DNA of 64,000 bases, from NCBI RefSeq assembly GCF_963676325.1, contig NZ_OY781099.1, positions 1,550,001-1,614,000 on the forward strand, in the 5' to 3' direction. Source of the stretch: an uncultured Bacteroides sp. (GTDB lineage Bacteria; Bacteroidota; Bacteroidia; Bacteroidales; Bacteroidaceae). A model generated the notes under the pieces. The model was not told where the DNA came from and searched no databases. It was given only the letters and a program-made list of their open reading frames with translations. A program made the position numbers and the translations under genes. The number at the start of each line of letters is the position of its first letter. Position 1 is the first letter of the stretch. Shown here piece after piece: positions 1 through 7,961 of the stretch.

Positions 1-92
1 CGCTTAATATGTCTTATTCATATAATGAGAATATAGACAAATATGTGAACTTCCTTCAGACGGGCTTGAATAACTATAAGGCGAAAAAATAA
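1..92 (+). CDS. 3' end of an unidentified gene
   Basis: An open frame enters the window (codons in phase with base 3) and closes with TAA at 90-92. It leaves a 29-residue C-terminal tail that ends in Asn-Tyr-Lys-Ala-Lys-Lys. The next gene begins 15 bases later on the same strand, so the two may be co-transcribed. Too little is present to name a family, and the call rests only on an open frame and tight spacing. Confidence 0.5.
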   Translation, partial: LNMSYSYNENIDKYVNFLQTGLNNYKAKK

Positions 93-107
93 AAGTATAC
101 TGATCAG

Positions 108-602
108 ATGAAAAAGATAATTAATCCCTGGAATAAAAAAGAAGGCTATAACTGTTTTGGATGCTGCAAAAGCAATGAGAACGGAGTAAAGATGGATTTC
201 TATGAAGACGGTGATGAGGTAGTTAGCGTGTGGAAACCTCAACCTCAGTTTCAGGGATGGGTTAATACCCTTCATGGGGGTATTCAGGCAGTTTTGATGG
301 ACGAGATCTGTGCATGGGCTGTTCTTCGTAAACTTCAGACCACTGGCGTTACTACAAATATGCAAACACGGTATATGAAGTCAGTAAGCACGAACGATTC
401 TTATCTTACTTTGCGGGCAAACATTCAGGAAGTAAAGCGCAACATTGTTATTGTGGAAGGACGGCTGTATAATGAAGCCGGTGAACTTTGCACAAAATCT
501 GTTTGCACTTACTTCACTTTTTCTAAAGAAAAGGTACGTGAAGAGATGCAGTTTCTAGGCTGTGAAGTGGAAGAAGAGGATGTAAATCCATTAAATTGTT
601 AG
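108..602 (+). CDS. PaaI-like hotdog-fold thioesterase
   Basis: This 164-residue cytoplasmic protein has the features of the PaaI/YdiI hotdog thioesterases, which hydrolyse acyl-CoA thioesters. The central helix motif is clear: His56-Gly-Gly followed by Asp65-Glu66, in the usual place for the catalytic acid. An N-terminal Cys-Phe-Gly-Cys-Cys segment is typical of a subgroup of these proteins. Length fits a single hotdog domain with a short acidic C-terminal tail. The substrate cannot be told from the sequence. It lies upstream of the his leader but is separated from it by a promoter, so it is probably not part of the his operon. Confidence 0.8.
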   Translation: MKKIINPWNKKEGYNCFGCCKSNENGVKMDFYEDGDEVVSVWKPQPQFQGWVNTLHGGIQAVLMDEICAWAVLRKLQTTGVTTNMQTRYMKSVSTNDSYLTLRANIQEVKRNIVIVEGRLYNEAGELCTKSVCTYFTFSKEKVREEMQFLGCEVEEEDVNPLNC

Positions 603-628
603 TTATTAAGATCTTTTTGTGATAATTA

Positions 629-660
629 TTTGGAAATACAAATAGATTAGTTTACTTTTG
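629..660 (+). promoter_or_regulatory. Bacteroidetes-type promoter of the his operon
   Basis: A -33 element TTTG (629-632) and a -7 element TACTTTTG (653-660) are separated by exactly 20 nt, a full match to the Bacteroidetes primary sigma consensus. Transcription should start near 667, about 18 nt before the leader peptide ATG. This places the leader and attenuator on the hisG mRNA. Confidence 0.8.
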
Positions 661-684
661 TCGCATCAAATTAAAGAAGACAAT

Positions 685-729
685 ATGTTTAATACAACTA
701 TACAGCATCATCATTATCCTAACGAATAA
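685..729 (+). CDS. hisL: his operon leader peptide (14 aa)
   Basis: A short ORF encodes Met-Phe-Asn-Thr-Thr-Ile-Gln-His-His-His-Tyr-Pro-Asn-Glu, with three consecutive histidine codons at 706-714. It begins about 18 nt after the predicted transcript start and has a purine-rich stretch just upstream. The stop (727-729) sits immediately before the segments that form the antiterminator and terminator. By analogy with enterobacterial hisL, ribosome stalling at the His codons when charged tRNA-His is scarce would control read-through into hisG. Consecutive His codons in this exact place make chance unlikely. The name is given by function and position, not by sequence homology. Confidence 0.85.
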   Translation: MFNTTIQHHHYPNE

Positions 730-777
730 ATCGGTGGGCGTATAGATTATGTATATATGAAATAGAAAGGCTTGCCG
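718..777 (+). promoter_or_regulatory. his attenuator: pause stem and antiterminator
   Basis: Segment 1 (718-725) pairs with segment 2 (731-738) with one mismatch and closes over a 5-nt loop, overlapping the leader stop. Segment 2 (732-739) can instead pair along all eight positions with segment 3 (770-777), giving five Watson-Crick and three G-U pairs. Segment 3 is the left arm of the terminator. The 1:2, 2:3 and 3:4 alternatives follow the classic leader-peptide attenuation layout: a ribosome stalled on the His codons would cover segment 1 and favour 2:3. Pairings were read by eye and energies were not computed. Confidence 0.7.
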
Positions 778-797
778 TTATGGTGAGCCTTTTTTTT
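768..797 (+). terminator. his attenuator terminator
   Basis: A 9-bp stem (768-776 with 782-790, two G-U pairs) closes a 5-nt loop and is followed by seven T residues (791-797). It lies 37 nt before the hisG ATG and after the leader peptide, so it can only act as a conditional terminator within the his transcript. Confidence 0.85.
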
Positions 798-833
798 ATC
801 CCTTTATTGATTCAAATTTAAACAAAATAAGTT

Positions 834-1685
834 ATGCTAAGAATTGCAGTACAATCCAAAGGGCGTTTGTTCGAAGAAACAATGGCTCTTTTCGAAGAAT
901 CAGACATTAAATTAAGTTCTCACAAGAGATCGCTTCTTGTTCAGTCTACTAATTTCCCTGTTGAGGTATTGTACCTTCGTGATGATGATATTCCTCAGGC
1001 TGTTGCTACCGGAGTAGCCGACTTAGGTATTGTTGGCGAAAATGAATTCGTAGAGAAGGATGAAGATGCCGAAATCGTTAAACGACTAGGCTTTAGCAAA
1101 TGTCGCCTTTCCTTAGCTATTCCTAAAGATATTGAATATCCGGGATTGTCATGGTTTGAAGGAAAGAAGATAGCTACTTCTTATCCGGTTATTTTGAAGA
1201 ACTTTATGAAAGAGAAGGGTATCAAGACTGAAATTCATGTGATTAACGGTTCTGTAGAGGTAGCTCCGGGCATTGGATTGGCTGATGCCATTTTTGATAT
1301 TGTAAGCTCTGGCTCTACATTGGTGAGCAACCGTTTGAGAGAAGTGGAAGTATTGATGAAATCGGAAGCTTTGCTTATTGGTAATAAGGAGATGTCGGAT
1401 GAGAATAAGGAAATTCTTGATGAACTGTTGTTCCGCATGGATGCCGTTAAAACTGCAGAAGATAAGAAATATGTGCTGATGAATGCACCAAAAGATAAAC
1501 TGAAAGATATTATTGAGGTTCTTCCCGGAATGAAGAGTCCTACAGTGATGCCACTTGCACAGGAAGACTGGTGCTCTGTTCACACTGTACTGGAAGAAAA
1601 ACGTTTCTGGGAAATTATCGGAAAACTAAAAGCTCTTGGAGCTGAAGGTATTTTAGTATTACCTATTGAAAAGATGATTCTTTAA
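834..1685 (+). CDS. hisG: ATP phosphoribosyltransferase, long form
   Basis: HisG catalyses the first step of histidine synthesis, joining ATP and PRPP to give phosphoribosyl-ATP. The 283-residue length matches the long form, with two periplasmic-binding-like catalytic lobes (about 1-205) and a C-terminal regulatory ACT-like domain (about 210-283) that binds histidine. Such enzymes do not need HisZ. Recognisable features are the N-terminal Gln-Ser-Lys-Gly-Arg-Leu and the PRPP-binding region near Asp-Ile-Val-Ser-Ser-Gly-Ser-Thr. It is the first gene behind the attenuator; hisD starts 7 nt after its stop. Feedback inhibition by histidine is expected from the C-terminal domain. Confidence 0.97.
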   Translation: MLRIAVQSKGRLFEETMALFEESDIKLSSHKRSLLVQSTNFPVEVLYLRDDDIPQAVATGVADLGIVGENEFVEKDEDAEIVKRLGFSKCRLSLAIPKDIEYPGLSWFEGKKIATSYPVILKNFMKEKGIKTEIHVINGSVEVAPGIGLADAIFDIVSSGSTLVSNRLREVEVLMKSEALLIGNKEMSDENKEILDELLFRMDAVKTAEDKKYVLMNAPKDKLKDIIEVLPGMKSPTVMPLAQEDWCSVHTVLEEKRFWEIIGKLKALGAEGILVLPIEKMIL

Positions 1686-1692
1686 TACATCT

Positions 1693-2976
1693 ATGAAAGT
1701 AATCAAATATCCCAAAAAAGAGGAGTGGAAGGAAATACTTAAACGCCCCGCACTCAATACTGAAAGTCTGAACGACACAGTAAGAGGAATCCTTGATCGT
1801 GTAAAGGCAGAGGGCGATAAAGCTGTGCTTGAATGCGAAGCTACTTTTGACAAAGTACAGTTGGATAGTCTGGCTGTTACTGCGGAAGAGATAAAAGAAG
1901 CAGATGGCTTGATTAGTGAGGAACTGAAAGCGGCTATTAAACTAGCCAAAGAAAATATAGAAACCTTTCACACTGCGCAACGCTTTACCGGAAAGAAGGT
2001 GGAAACCCGTCCGGGAGTTGTTTGCTGGCAGAAAGCCGTAGGTATTGAAAAGGTGGGATTGTATATTCCTGGAGGAACTGCTCCTCTTTTCTCTACTGTA
2101 CTGATGCTCGCTACTCCGGCTCGTATTGCAGGTTGTAAGGAGATTGTGCTTTGCACACCACCCAACCGGGAAGGAAAAGTACACCCTGCTATTTTGTTTG
2201 CCGCTCAACTGGCCGGCGTAAGCAAAATCTTTAAAGCGGGTGGGGTACAGGCTATTGCTGCTATGGCTTATGGAACAGAATCTGTACCAAAAGTATACAA
2301 AATATTTGGTCCGGGAAATCAATACGTAACAGCAGCCAAGCAACTTGTTTCTTTGAAAGATGTGGCAATAGATATGCCTGCCGGACCATCTGAAGTAGAA
2401 GTTCTTGCCGATGCATCTGCCAATCCGGCTTTCGTAGCTGCCGACTTATTGTCACAGGCAGAACACGGAGTGGATAGTCAGGCTGTGTTGATTACTACAT
2501 CTGCAAAATTAATTGATAAGGTTCTTGTAGAGATAGAGCAACAACTGGCTCGCCTTCCAAGAAAAGAAATTGCTGCCAAGTCATTGGACAATAGCAAACT
2601 TATTCTGGTGAATGATATGGATGAGGCTATAGCAATGACCAATGAGTACGCTCCTGAACACTTGATTCTTGAGACGGAAGGTTACATGGAAGTAGCCGAG
2701 CAAATTACCAATGCAGGTTCTGTGTTCCTCGGTTCTCTTACTCCTGAAAGTGCAGGCGATTATGCTTCGGGTACCAATCACACGCTTCCCACTAACGGAT
2801 ATGCAAAAGCATATAGCGGTGTGAGCCTGGATAGCTTTATTCGTAAAATTACCTTTCAGGAAATCAATAGTCAGGGTATTCAAACCATTGGTCCGGCTAT
2901 TGAGATTATGGCGGCCAATGAGCAACTGGATGCTCACAAGAATGCGGTGACAGTAAGGCTTAACAGTTTAAAATAG
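1693..2976 (+). CDS. hisD: histidinol dehydrogenase
   Basis: HisD performs the last two steps of histidine synthesis, oxidising L-histidinol through histidinal to L-histidine with two NAD+ and a catalytic zinc. The 427-residue length is normal. Characteristic segments are the Gly-Leu-Tyr-Ile-Pro-Gly-Gly-Thr-Ala-Pro-Leu region, the Phe-Gly-Pro-Gly-Asn-Gln-Tyr-Val motif, the Asp-Met-Pro-Ala-Gly-Pro-Ser-Glu motif and the Glu-Tyr-Ala-Pro-Glu-His-Leu motif that carries active-site Glu and His. It is the second gene of the his operon, 7 nt after hisG and 7 nt before hisC, which implies one transcript under the same attenuator. Confidence 0.97.
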   Translation: MKVIKYPKKEEWKEILKRPALNTESLNDTVRGILDRVKAEGDKAVLECEATFDKVQLDSLAVTAEEIKEADGLISEELKAAIKLAKENIETFHTAQRFTGKKVETRPGVVCWQKAVGIEKVGLYIPGGTAPLFSTVLMLATPARIAGCKEIVLCTPPNREGKVHPAILFAAQLAGVSKIFKAGGVQAIAAMAYGTESVPKVYKIFGPGNQYVTAAKQLVSLKDVAIDMPAGPSEVEVLADASANPAFVAADLLSQAEHGVDSQAVLITTSAKLIDKVLVEIEQQLARLPRKEIAAKSLDNSKLILVNDMDEAIAMTNEYAPEHLILETEGYMEVAEQITNAGSVFLGSLTPESAGDYASGTNHTLPTNGYAKAYSGVSLDSFIRKITFQEINSQGIQTIGPAIEIMAANEQLDAHKNAVTVRLNSLK

Positions 2977-2983
2977 TAAAACA

Positions 2984-4021
2984 ATGAAAGCATTAAAAGA
3001 ATTAACCCGTCCGAATATCTGGGATTTGAAACCCTATTCTTCGGCTCGTGATGAATATAAGGGCGCAGAAGCTACTGTCTTTCTCGATGCAAATGAGAAT
3101 CCGTATAACAATCCATATAACCGTTATCCCGATCCGTTGCAGAGAGATTTGAAAGAGATGCTTGCTTCGATAAAGAAGGTAAAACCCGGAAATATCTTTT
3201 TGGGAAATGGTAGTGATGAGGCAATTGATCTTGTGTACCGTGCTTTCTGTGAGCCGGATGTAGACAACGTGGTTGCCATTGACCCTACTTATGGAATGTA
3301 CAAGGTCTGTGCCGATGTGAATAATGTGGATTACCGCAATGTGTTGCTGAATGCTGATTATCAATTCTCGGCAGATGATTTGCTGGCTTCCGCAGATGAG
3401 AAAACTAAACTCATCTTCCTTTGTTCGCCAAACAATCCTACCGGAAATGATCTGTTGCGTTCGGAAATAGAGAAAGTACTCACAACCTTTGATGGTCTGG
3501 TGATTCTGGATGAGGCTTATAATGATTTCTCAGACAGACCCTCTTTCCTTTCAGAGTTGGATAAATATCCCAATCTGATTGTTCTTCAAACATTCTCCAA
3601 AGCAATGGGAAGTGCCGGTATTCGTTTGGGGATGGCGTTTGCTTCCACGGAGATTATAGACATTCTCAACAAGATAAAGTATCCATATAATGTAAATGAG
3701 CTTACTCAAAAGCAGGCAATTGAAGTGTTGCAGAATTATTCACAGGTTGAGGCTTGGGTGAAAACACTGATTGAGGAACGTGCTTATTTGGAAAAAGTTT
3801 TTGCAGCTCTTCCTTGTACGGAAAATATTTATCCTTCGGATGCCAACTTCTTTCTGGCAAAAGTTTCCGATGCCAAAGCCATATATAATTATCTGGTGGC
3901 AAAAGGTATCATTGTCCGCAACCGTAGTTCCATTGCCCTTTGCAAGGACTGCCTGCGTGTAACAGTAGGAACCCGTGAGGAGAACGAACAGCTGATTGAA
4001 GCTTTGAAGCAATATAAATGA
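2984..4021 (+). CDS. hisC: histidinol-phosphate aminotransferase
   Basis: HisC is a PLP-dependent class I/II aminotransferase that converts imidazole-acetol phosphate and glutamate to histidinol phosphate. The 345-residue chain shows the family marks: Leu-Asp-Ala-Asn-Glu-Asn-Pro near the N-terminus, Gly-Asn-Gly-Ser-Asp-Glu for cofactor phosphate binding, Ser-Pro-Asn-Asn-Pro-Thr-Gly, Asp-Glu-Ala-Tyr, and Thr-Phe-Ser-Lys with the PLP lysine. The stop codon overlaps the hisB start by 4 nt (ATGA), so translational coupling is likely. Confidence 0.96.
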   Translation: MKALKELTRPNIWDLKPYSSARDEYKGAEATVFLDANENPYNNPYNRYPDPLQRDLKEMLASIKKVKPGNIFLGNGSDEAIDLVYRAFCEPDVDNVVAIDPTYGMYKVCADVNNVDYRNVLLNADYQFSADDLLASADEKTKLIFLCSPNNPTGNDLLRSEIEKVLTTFDGLVILDEAYNDFSDRPSFLSELDKYPNLIVLQTFSKAMGSAGIRLGMAFASTEIIDILNKIKYPYNVNELTQKQAIEVLQNYSQVEAWVKTLIEERAYLEKVFAALPCTENIYPSDANFFLAKVSDAKAIYNYLVAKGIIVRNRSSIALCKDCLRVTVGTREENEQLIEALKQYK

Positions 4022-5151
4022 ATGTAAGCATGAAGAAAGTATTATTTATAGATAGAGACGGGACGTTGGTTATTGAACCGCCCGTTGATTTTCAACTCGA
4101 TTCTCTGGAAAAGCTGGAGTTTTATCCAAAAGTGTTTAAGAATCTTGGTTTCATCCGCAGTAAACTCGATTTTGAGTTTGTGATGGTAACCAATCAGGAC
4201 GGACTAGGTACAGATTCTTTTCCCGAAGAGACTTTTTGGCCGGCACACAATAAAATGCTGAAAGCCTTTGAAAACGAAGGAATCACTTTCGATGATTTCC
4301 TGATCGATCCAAGTATGCCGGAGGAGAATAGTCCGAATCGCAAACCAGGCATCGGAATGATGGGCAAGTATCTGAAAGAAGGAGCTTATGACATAGCTAA
4401 CAGTTTTGTACTGGGCGACCGCATCACAGATGTGCAATTGGCAAAGAACCTGGGATGCAAAGCTATCTTCCTGCAGGATTCAACGGATGAACTGAAGCGT
4501 AAAGGCTTGGAAGATGTTTGTGCACTGGCTACTGCCGACTGGGATAAGATAACCGAATTCCTTTTTGCCGGAGAACGCACAGCACAAGTACAGCGTACTA
4601 CTAAGGAAACAGATATATTTGTAAAGCTGAATCTGGATGGAACCGGAGCGTGTGATATCTCTACCGGGCTAGGCTTCTTTGACCACATGCTTGAACAGAT
4701 AGGAAAGCATTCGGGCATGGATTTAACCATTAAGGTAAAAGGCGATTTGGAAGTGGACGAACATCACACTATTGAAGATACAGCTATTGCTTTGGGCGAT
4801 TGCATCTATCAGGCATTGGGGAACAAACGTGGTATTGAGAGATATGGCTACTGTCTTCCTATGGACGATTGCCTGTGTCAGGTAGCACTCGACTTTGGAG
4901 GTCGCCCCTGGTTAGTATGGGATGCAGAGTTCAATCGTGAAAAGATAGGAGAGATGCCTACTGAAATGTTTCTGCATTTCTTTAAATCCTTAAGCGATGC
5001 AGCAAAAATGAATCTCAATATCAAAGCCGAAGGACAGAATGAGCATCATAAGATAGAAGGTATTTTCAAAGCTTTGGCTCGTGCATTGAAGATGGCAGTG
5101 AAGAGAGATATATATCATTACGAACTGCCTTCAACAAAAGGGATACTCTAG
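4018..5151 (+). CDS. hisB: bifunctional histidinol-phosphatase / imidazoleglycerol-phosphate dehydratase
   Basis: This 377-residue protein fuses two activities. The N-terminal half (about 1-175) is a HAD-type phosphatase with the Asp-Arg-Asp-Gly-Thr motif near residue 12, which dephosphorylates histidinol phosphate. The C-terminal half (about 185-377) is the manganese-dependent dehydratase, with paired-histidine motifs Asp-Glu-His-His-Thr-Ile-Glu-Asp and Glu-His-His-Lys-Ile-Glu. This is the E. coli-like fused form. The ATG at 4018 overlaps the hisC stop; an in-frame ATG four codons later (4030) is a possible alternative start. The remaining his genes (hisH, A, F, I) are not in the window, so they must lie elsewhere. 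Confidence 0.96.
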   Translation: MNVSMKKVLFIDRDGTLVIEPPVDFQLDSLEKLEFYPKVFKNLGFIRSKLDFEFVMVTNQDGLGTDSFPEETFWPAHNKMLKAFENEGITFDDFLIDPSMPEENSPNRKPGIGMMGKYLKEGAYDIANSFVLGDRITDVQLAKNLGCKAIFLQDSTDELKRKGLEDVCALATADWDKITEFLFAGERTAQVQRTTKETDIFVKLNLDGTGACDISTGLGFFDHMLEQIGKHSGMDLTIKVKGDLEVDEHHTIEDTAIALGDCIYQALGNKRGIERYGYCLPMDDCLCQVALDFGGRPWLVWDAEFNREKIGEMPTEMFLHFFKSLSDAAKMNLNIKAEGQNEHHKIEGIFKALARALKMAVKRDIYHYELPSTKGIL

Positions 5152-5170
5152 TAGTAGCTTAGAATGGATT

Positions 5171-5584
5171 ATGGATAATGAAGCTGAAAGAATATTAGAG
5201 AACAAGAATATAAAGCCAACTGCAATGCGCATTCTGGTTCTAAAAGAATTGCTATTGCAATCAGATGCAGTTAGTTTATATGAACTGGAACAAAAGTTTG
5301 ATAAAGTTGAAAGAACAACACTATTTCGTACATTAAATACTTTTGTAGAAAACAATTTAATCCACAAAATAGATGATGGTACAGGTGCTGTAAAGTATGC
5401 TTTATGTGAGAAAGATTGCACCTGTGAATTAGAAGATTTGCATGTACATTTTTTATGCACAAAATGTGGAAGAACCTTTTGTTTAAAAGATATACCTATT
5501 CCTTCATTTCAATTACCAAATAATTTTGAGTTTAAAACAGCTAACTTTGTGATTAAAGGAATTTGTCCACATTGCCACAAATAA
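5171..5584 (+). CDS. Fur-family metal-responsive regulator
   Basis: This 137-residue protein has the Fur fold. An N-terminal winged helix (about 10-75) contains the Thr-Ala-Met-Arg-Ile-Leu and Glu-Arg-Thr-Thr-Leu-Phe-Arg-Thr-Leu recognition region. A C-terminal dimer domain carries a His-Val-His segment and two Cys-x-x-Cys pairs (Cys-Thr-Lys-Cys and Cys-Pro-His-Cys), the usual structural zinc site. Its stop codon touches a perfect palindrome and the next gene is a cation-efflux-like protein, so a local metal-response role is likely. Whether it senses iron, zinc or another metal cannot be read from the residues. It starts 19 nt after hisB, so part of its expression could come from the his transcript. 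Confidence 0.88.
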   Translation: MDNEAERILENKNIKPTAMRILVLKELLLQSDAVSLYELEQKFDKVERTTLFRTLNTFVENNLIHKIDDGTGAVKYALCEKDCTCELEDLHVHFLCTKCGRTFCLKDIPIPSFQLPNNFEFKTANFVIKGICPHCHK

Positions 5585-5600
5585 TGCAACACTGTTGCAT
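5584..5600 (+). promoter_or_regulatory. Fur-type operator palindrome
   Basis: A perfect inverted repeat with 8-nt arms around a single central base (ATGCAACA, C, TGTTGCAT). The n-1-n geometry is the one used by Fur-family dimers. It occupies the -33 region relative to the -7 box at 5613-5620, so binding would block transcription of the efflux-like gene. Confidence 0.7.
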
Positions 5601-5612
5601 GTTCATATTACT

Positions 5613-5620
5613 TATCTTTG
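5613..5620 (+). promoter_or_regulatory. -7 box of the efflux-gene promoter
   Basis: TATCTTTG matches TAnnTTTG and lies about 64 nt before the ATG at 5684. A good TTTG is not seen 19-20 nt upstream; that region is filled by the palindrome at 5584-5600, as expected for a promoter controlled by a repressor. Confidence 0.55.
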
Positions 5621-5683
5621 CAGCATCAAAATGATTAATTCTTTAAGAATTAAGATAAGTATAAACGTTAAACAGTAGTTGAA

Positions 5684-6319
5684 ATGACAAACTCAGAACA
5701 AGGATTATATCGAAAGGCTTGGCTATTAAGTCTATTTACAATTTTCTATAATGTTATTGAAGGTCTGGTTTCTATGCATTTTGGATATCAGGATGAAACG
5801 CTCGCTCTATTTGGTTTTGGTGTGGATAGCTTTATTGAAGTGTTGTCTGGCATTGGTATCGCTGTTATGATATTGCGTATCAAACGAAACCCTGAAAGTA
5901 ATAAGAGCATTTTTGAAAAGACTGCATTAAAAATTACAGGAGCTGCTTTTTACATCTTATCAGTAGGTTTACTTGTTGGTATTATCATGAACCTAATTAG
6001 TGGCCATAAACCGGAAACTACGCTCTGGGGTGTAATCGTGTCTTCCTTATCTATTTTTACAATGGTATGGTTAATGTACGCCAAGAAGAAGGTTGGGAGG
6101 AAGCTTGATTCAGAACCTATTATAGCTGATAGTAATTGTACCAAAGTATGCGTATATATGTCAGTGGTTTTGCTCGCATCAAGTTTGATTTATGAAATTA
6201 CAGGCTTTGCCTATGCTGATGTTATTGGTGCAGCAGGTTTAATCTATTTTTCTTTTTCAGAAGGGAAAGAAGCCTTTGAAAAGGCTGAAGAGAAAGGATG
6301 TAGTTGTAGCTGTCATTGA
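5684..6319 (+). CDS. short cation-diffusion-facilitator-like membrane protein
   Basis: A 211-residue membrane protein with about six hydrophobic segments, resembling the transmembrane half of CDF (cation diffusion facilitator) transporters, which export divalent metals by proton exchange. Asp residues in transmembrane segments (Gly-Val-Asp-Ser-Phe-Ile-Glu near 48 and Tyr-Ala-Asp-Val-Ile-Gly-Ala near 178) fit CDF metal sites. The usual cytoplasmic C-terminal dimer domain (about 80-100 aa) is missing. Instead the protein ends in Cys-Ser-Cys-Ser-Cys-His, a possible metal-binding tail. It is paired with the Fur-family gene and its palindrome, which supports metal efflux. The substrate is unknown. 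Confidence 0.72.
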   Translation: MTNSEQGLYRKAWLLSLFTIFYNVIEGLVSMHFGYQDETLALFGFGVDSFIEVLSGIGIAVMILRIKRNPESNKSIFEKTALKITGAAFYILSVGLLVGIIMNLISGHKPETTLWGVIVSSLSIFTMVWLMYAKKKVGRKLDSEPIIADSNCTKVCVYMSVVLLASSLIYEITGFAYADVIGAAGLIYFSFSEGKEAFEKAEEKGCSCSCH

Positions 6320-6370
6320 ATAGATAAATACGCTGTCTATAAATAACCTGAAAAAGGCTACTATTCAAAT

Positions 6371-6405
6371 AAAGCGGTGATAGGTCTCTGACTTATCACC
6401 GCTTT
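6371..6405 (+). terminator. terminator after the efflux gene
   Basis: A perfect 12-bp stem (6371-6382 with 6394-6405) with an 11-nt loop, T-rich on its 3' side (GTTTATTTAT). It lies 51 nt after the stop of the efflux-like gene and is well placed to end the metal-response transcript. Confidence 0.8.
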
Positions 6406-6510
6406 GTTTATTTATCTCTCCTGATAAACTTATATGTAAATATTGTGCGAAAGCATGTAAACGCATTCAGATGGGGCTGTATGTTCATGCTTTTAGAAAA
6501 AATATAAGTA

Positions 6511-6538
6511 TTTGTTCCATAATAAATCTCTATATTTG
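6511..6538 (+). promoter_or_regulatory. possible promoter of the DUF362-GH28 pair
   Basis: TATATTTG (6531-6538) fits the -7 consensus and lies 31 nt before the ATG. A TTTG at 6511-6514 is only 16 nt upstream, shorter than the usual 19-20, so the -33 assignment is weak. Confidence 0.45.
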
Positions 6539-6569
6539 TTGAACAGTAATATGAATTTAAGAAATTAAT

Positions 6570-7901
6570 ATGACAGTTAAACATTTTATAGGTATAGCAG
6601 GTATTGCTTTTGTTCTTTTTGCAAAGCCTCTTTTTGTCGCTGCTCAGGCATCAAAATATGGAGTGTCCATACAGCAGCATGATTCACTTGTTGCTTATTG
6701 GACCGCACATCATCCCAAACAATTTGTTGATCCTAATGAACCATTGGGCAAGGGGAAGGGAGCTATTCCGGGAAGAGTAGTATGGGCGCATTGTCCGGGT
6801 GTTGCCAAATGGGATGGCTCAACTGGTTTATGGGTGGAAGATCGGTGGAACAATCAGCAGAAAGCATGTAATATGATTTCAGCCGCTGTTACTTCTCTTG
6901 CAGGTGAAAAGAATCCTCAAAAGGCTTGGAAAAAGTTGTTTGAAGCTTTTAATTATTCTCATAATAAAGGAAATCGTGGATACAAACCGGGAGAAAAGAT
7001 TGTGATCAAGCTGAACATGAATAATGTGATAACCCATCACGATACGATTGACTTGAATTCATCACCTTTTGTTACCCTGGCTTTGTTGAAAACTCTGATC
7101 AATGATGGGAAAGTGCGCCAACAGGATGTGGTAGTTTGTGAACCAAGCCGGGCCATAACTGACAGTATATATAATAAATGTCACCGTGAATTCCCGCATG
7201 TTACGTTTATAGATAATATTGGGGGAGACGGACGGGAGAAATGTGAATATTATCCCGATAAGATTTTGTATTCTGTAGATAACGGAAGTTTGGCAAAAGG
7301 ACTAGCCAAGTGCATTGTCGATGCCGATTATTTGATAAACAGTGCATTGCTGAAAACTCATGTTGGCCCTGGAGTGACACTAACTTCCAAGAATTGGTAT
7401 GGTGCAACAGATATAAGCATAAGCTGGAGAAAGAATAGTCACAGTAATTTTAGTCAGGATAAAAAGAACGGTGGAATTGGTTATCGCACTTTTGTTGACT
7501 TTATAGGTCATAAGGATTTGGGACAGAAATGTCTGTTGTTTTTAATAGATGGTACATATGGCAGTAAAAATGTGAATGGAAAGCCTTATCCGAAATGGCA
7601 GAATCCCCCTTTCTGTAATGACTGGTGTTGTTCTCTTTTGCTGTCTCAGGATGAATTGGCAGTAGACGCAGTTGGTCTGGATCTGTTAACCGGAGAATGG
7701 CCTGAATATCCAAGTTTCTCTTATTGTGACGAATACCTTCAAGAGGCGGCTATGATTCCTAATCCTCCAAGTAAGACTGTTTACGACCCCGAACGAGATG
7801 GCAATGTATTGACAGATCCCCTTGGACTTTTTGAGCATTGGAATAATCCGGTAGACAGACAATATAAGAAGCTGGACTTAGTATATCTTAAACTGAAATA
7901 A
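6570..7901 (+). CDS. secreted DUF362-domain protein
   Basis: This 443-residue protein starts with a signal peptide (hydrophobic stretch about 5-25, Ala-Gln-Ala near the cleavage site), so it is exported. The body resembles DUF362, a domain of unknown function, seen in Val-Ile-Lys-Leu-Asn-Met-Asn-Asn, in the Cys-Glu-Pro-Ser-Arg region and in Ala-Leu-Leu-Lys-Thr-His. DUF362 is sometimes found beside ferredoxin-like domains, but no Cys cluster for an iron-sulfur centre is visible here. A secreted GH28 enzyme follows 60 nt downstream with no terminator between, so the two probably form an operon. A role in handling pectin fragments is only a guess from that neighbour. Confidence 0.75.
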   Translation: MTVKHFIGIAGIAFVLFAKPLFVAAQASKYGVSIQQHDSLVAYWTAHHPKQFVDPNEPLGKGKGAIPGRVVWAHCPGVAKWDGSTGLWVEDRWNNQQKACNMISAAVTSLAGEKNPQKAWKKLFEAFNYSHNKGNRGYKPGEKIVIKLNMNNVITHHDTIDLNSSPFVTLALLKTLINDGKVRQQDVVVCEPSRAITDSIYNKCHREFPHVTFIDNIGGDGREKCEYYPDKILYSVDNGSLAKGLAKCIVDADYLINSALLKTHVGPGVTLTSKNWYGATDISISWRKNSHSNFSQDKKNGGIGYRTFVDFIGHKDLGQKCLLFLIDGTYGSKNVNGKPYPKWQNPPFCNDWCCSLLLSQDELAVDAVGLDLLTGEWPEYPSFSYCDEYLQEAAMIPNPPSKTVYDPERDGNVLTDPLGLFEHWNNPVDRQYKKLDLVYLKLK

Positions 7902-7961
7902 GACAGTCTGTCAAACGTTGAATGTAAAACATATAATTATCATAAATAGATTGAATTAGAA

